DNA of 64,000 bases from Streptomyces sp. Je 1-369 (GTDB taxonomy: Bacteria; Actinomycetota; Actinomycetes; Streptomycetales; Streptomycetaceae), in assembly GCF_026810505.1 (NCBI RefSeq), contig NZ_CP101750.1, positions 2,693,253 to 2,757,252 on the forward strand. Reading direction: 5' to 3'. Below the pieces are notes generated by a model that worked only from the letters and a program-made list of their open reading frames with translations, did not search any database and was not told the DNA's origin. Position numbers and translations under genes: made by a program. How positions within the stretch are numbered: position 1 is the stretch's first letter; every line of letters starts with the position of its first letter. Positions 61,613 to 64,000 of this stretch are shown piece after piece.

Positions 61613-63190
61613 GTGCACCTATGGTCGCTTTTCGGGCCGCCCCGGGTGACCGGGTGCGGCCTCGTCCTTGTCGTCGACCGAAAGCAGGCGAGCGAACCCT
61701 TGGCGAGCGCCACCCCCGTCGCACTACGCAAGCCGGAGCCGTCGGACGCACCCCTGCCGGGGCAGCGAGGCGAAGCGGCCACCGACCGGGCCACCACCAC
61801 CGACACCGGTACGGGCGCCGACGCCCCCACCGACATCACCGTCACGGACCCCGTGATGGTGAAGCGGGCGGTGAAGGCGGCCGCTCTCGGCAACGCGATG
61901 GAGTGGTTCGACTTCGGCGTCTACAGCTACATCGCCGTCACGCTCGGCAAGGTCTTCTTCCCCTCCGGCAACCCGACGGCGCAGCTGCTCTCCACGTTCG
62001 GCGCGTTCGCGGCGGCCTTCCTGATCCGGCCGCTCGGCGGCATGGTCTTCGGCCCACTCGGCGACCGCGTCGGCCGCCAGAAGGTCCTCGCGCTCACCAT
62101 GATCATGATGGCGGCGGGCACGTTCGCGATCGGCCTGATCCCGTCGTACGCGTCGATCGGCGTCTGGGCGCCGGTGCTGCTCCTCGCGGCGCGCCTGGTG
62201 CAGGGCTTCTCGACGGGCGGCGAGTACGCGGGGGCCTCCACGTTCATCGCCGAGTACGCCCCCGACAAGAAGCGGGGCTTCCTCGGCAGCTGGCTGGAGT
62301 TCGGCACGCTGGCGGGGTACATCGGCGGCGCGGGCCTGGTCACCCTGATGACGGCCCTGCTCTCCTCCGACGACCTGCTCTCCTGGGGCTGGCGCATCCC
62401 GTTCCTGATCGCGGGCCCGATGGGCCTGATCGGCCTCTACCTCCGCATGAAGCTGGAGGAGACCCCGGCGTTCGCGGCCGAACTGGAGAAGGCCCACAAG
62501 GACGAGCAGACCCGAGCGAAGGTACGGCTGCGCGACATGGTCACGGGCCAGTGGAAGGCCCTCCTCCTCTGCATGGGCCTGGTCCTCGTCTTCAACGTCA
62601 CGGACTACATGCTGCTGTCGTACATGCCGAGCTACCTGACCAGCGAGCTCAAGTACGACGAGACGCACGGCCTCCTGGTCATCCTGGCCGTCATGGCCGT
62701 GATGATGTGCGCCCAGCCGTTCATGGGGGCGCTCACGGACCGGGTGGGCCGCCGCCCGGTCATCGCCGCGGGCTGCGTCGGCTTCTTCCTGCTCTCGATC
62801 CCGGCGCTCATCCTGATCCGCGACGGCTCCCTGTGGGCGATCGCCCTGGGCCTGGGCGCGCTCGGCATGCTCCTGGTCTGCTTCACGGCCTCCATGCCGT
62901 CGGCCCTTCCCGCGCTCTTCCCCACGAAGGTCCGCTACGGCTCCCTCTCCATCGGCTTCAACATCTCCGTCTCGGTCTTCGGCGGCACGACCCCGCTGAT
63001 CGTGACGGCACTGATCGGCGCGACGGGCGACAAGATGATGCCCGCGTACTACATGATGGCGGCGGCCGTGATCGGCGGCATCGCCGTCTGGTACATGACG
63101 GAATCCGCCCGCAAGCCACTGCCGGGCTCGCCTCCGGCGGTGGAGACGGCCGCCGAGGCGAGGACGATGGCTCTGCGCGGGACCAGGTGA
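61613..63190 (+). CDS. MFS metabolite:proton symporter (ProP-like)
   Basis: The 525-residue transporter has about twelve membrane segments from residue 95 onward. The family signatures are NAMEWFDFGVYSYIAV (helix 1), GPLGDRVGRQKVLALT (loop 2-3) and LVQGFSTGGEYAGASTFIAEYAP (helix 5 region), as in proline/betaine or alpha-ketoglutarate symporters. The N-terminal ~80 residues are hydrophilic, Thr/Asp-rich and unusual for the family. GTG 61613 or GTG 61646 is the start; the true N-terminus is uncertain. Confidence 0.85.
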   Translation: MHLWSLFGPPRVTGCGLVLVVDRKQASEPLASATPVALRKPEPSDAPLPGQRGEAATDRATTTDTGTGADAPTDITVTDPVMVKRAVKAAALGNAMEWFDFGVYSYIAVTLGKVFFPSGNPTAQLLSTFGAFAAAFLIRPLGGMVFGPLGDRVGRQKVLALTMIMMAAGTFAIGLIPSYASIGVWAPVLLLAARLVQGFSTGGEYAGASTFIAEYAPDKKRGFLGSWLEFGTLAGYIGGAGLVTLMTALLSSDDLLSWGWRIPFLIAGPMGLIGLYLRMKLEETPAFAAELEKAHKDEQTRAKVRLRDMVTGQWKALLLCMGLVLVFNVTDYMLLSYMPSYLTSELKYDETHGLLVILAVMAVMMCAQPFMGALTDRVGRRPVIAAGCVGFFLLSIPALILIRDGSLWAIALGLGALGMLLVCFTASMPSALPALFPTKVRYGSLSIGFNISVSVFGGTTPLIVTALIGATGDKMMPAYYMMAAAVIGGIAVWYMTESARKPLPGSPPAVETAAEARTMALRGTR

Positions 63191-63310
63191 CTCCCGCGGG
63201 CCGGGACGGGGTTTCGCCCCTGCGGGGCGGGGCGGAGTTTCGCCTCTGCGGGCCGGGACGGGGTTCCGCCCCTGCGGGGCGGGCGGAGTTTCGCCCCTGC
63301 GGGGCGGAGC
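63191..63310. repeat. GC-rich tandem repeats after the symporter gene
   Basis: Two units of about 52 bp (GGGACGGGGTTTCGCCCCTG type, each made of two half-units) follow the symporter stop. The half-units form self-complementary GGGGCGAAAC/CCCTGCGGGG structures. They could work as a terminator cluster. There is no gene in 63191-64000. Confidence 0.6.
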
Positions 63311-63365
63311 GGGCTGCCCGGCGGGGGCGGCCGGTTGTGTGTCGTCTGCGCGCCGGGCCTGGCTG

Positions 63366-63990
63366 GTCGCGCAGTTCCCCGCGCCCCTAGGTGGTCCTGG
63401 CCGTCGCCCCCGTTCGGTCCTGCCACCCTGCCGTGCGTGGTGCGTAGGCCGGGCTCCCCAGGGGCGCGGGGAACTGCGCGACCGGCCGAGCCCGAGCCGC
63501 AGACGACACACAACCGCCCACCCCGCCCAGGGGCACCTCGCTGAGCGACGGACACGAACCGGACCGCCCCGCCCAGGGGGCACCCAGCTGAACGGGGAGC
63601 GTAGGGCCAGGCTCCCCAGGGGCGCGGGGAACTGCGCGACCGGCCGAGCCCGAGCCGCAGACGACACACAACCACCCACCCCGCCCCGGGGCACCTCGCT
63701 GAGCGACGGACACGAACCGGACCGCCCCGCCAAGGGGACGCTCAGCTGAACGGGGAGCGTAGGACCGGGCTGCCCAGGGGCGCGGGGAACTGCGCGACCG
63801 GCCGAGCCCGAGCCGCAGACGACACACAACCGCCCACCCCGCCCCGGGGCACCTGGCTGAGCAGGGGACGCGAGCCGGATCGCCCCGCCAAGGGGGCACC
63901 CAGCTAAACGGGGAGCGTGGGCCGGGCTGCCCAGGGGCGCGGGGAACTGCGCGAACAACCCCCACCGCCCCGCAGGGATCACGCTTTGGG
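63366..63990. repeat. Tandem 158-bp repeats with an inverted partial copy
   Basis: The motif GGGGCGCGGGGAACTGCGCG starts at 63461, 63619, 63777 and 63934, a period of 157-158 bp. Each unit continues with ACCGGCCGAGCCCGAGCCGC and AGACGACACACAACCGCCCA sequences. A partial copy in the opposite orientation lies at about 63366-63390, so a long hairpin is possible. The core motif is one I know as a dispersed element in Streptomyces. The array may continue past the window end. Confidence 0.85.
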
Positions 63991-64000
63991 CGGGCCCCCG

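Noticed and set aside
63049..63982. Open frames on the minus strand with repeating Arg/Pro/Gly peptides
   Set aside because: They arise from the 158-bp tandem repeat and run antisense into the symporter gene; there is no ribosome-binding site and codon use is not gene-like.

Overview
The window is a stretch of high-GC actinobacterial chromosome that looks like Streptomyces. The evidence is strong third-position GC bias, many GTG starts, translationally coupled ATGA/GTGA/TGATG gene junctions, LuxR-type regulators, F420 enzymes, a WhiJ-type regulator cassette and a SapB/AmfS-type lanthipeptide locus. No rRNA, tRNA, CRISPR array, prophage or insertion sequence was seen.

Layout. 1-8.9 kb holds housekeeping genes: an RNB ribonuclease (cut by the window edge), YaaA, a KDPG-type aldolase, and a coupled run of Nif3-like protein, zinc-ribbon coiled-coil protein (apparent CTG start) and RNase H/phosphatase fusion. 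A minisatellite lies between the aldolase and the fusion gene. 9.0-12.2 kb is a three-gene operon (hydratase, alcohol dehydrogenase, short-chain dehydrogenase) resembling the Hsd4 enzymes of steroid side-chain degradation. 12.4-17.7 kb is a remodelled two-component locus: a truncated ABC permease and a histidine kinase are separated from a LuxR-type response regulator by a cassette of about 3 kb (DUF6879, XRE-DUF5753 and several small ORFs). 17.7-20.7 kb holds an ECF sigma factor with a candidate membrane regulator and a drug exporter. 20.8-24.3 kb is a lipid-transfer thiolase plus a double acyl-CoA dehydrogenase. 24.6-31.4 kb is mixed (MFS pump with an extra C-terminal domain, methyltransferase, amidase, F420 enzyme, lipoprotein). 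31.4-34.6 kb is a glycosyltransferase/methyltransferase/toroid-fold operon divergent from kstR. 35.4-42.9 kb is a complete class III lanthipeptide cluster (regulator, two exporter half-genes, 41-residue precursor, LanKC). 43.1-46.1 kb holds ferredoxin and aldehyde dehydrogenase divergent from a metallo-beta-lactamase-fold hydrolase. 46.1-52.4 kb is a cobalamin-riboswitch-led operon with two secreted, membrane-anchored proteins and a three-gene ECF transporter. 52.8-54.6 kb holds a secreted lytic transglycosylase and a secreted lipase-like hydrolase. 54.7-57.5 kb is the divergent fadA5/cyp125 pair. 57.6-63.2 kb holds membrane proteins and an MFS symporter, and the window ends in tandem 158-bp repeats.

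How the parts connect. A TetR protein that closely resembles mycobacterial KstR is encoded at 34.8 kb. Palindromes fitting TnnAACnnGTTnnA, perfectly or with one mismatch, lie upstream of the hydratase operon, the acyl-CoA dehydrogenase, kstR and the glycosyltransferase operon, the aldehyde dehydrogenase and hydrolase divergon, and fadA5/cyp125. This suggests a sterol or steroid side-chain catabolic regulon scattered over about 45 kb. The riboswitch operon suggests B12 import with a cell-surface capture protein. The lanthipeptide regulator carries a TTA codon, and five phased 25-bp repeats precede it.
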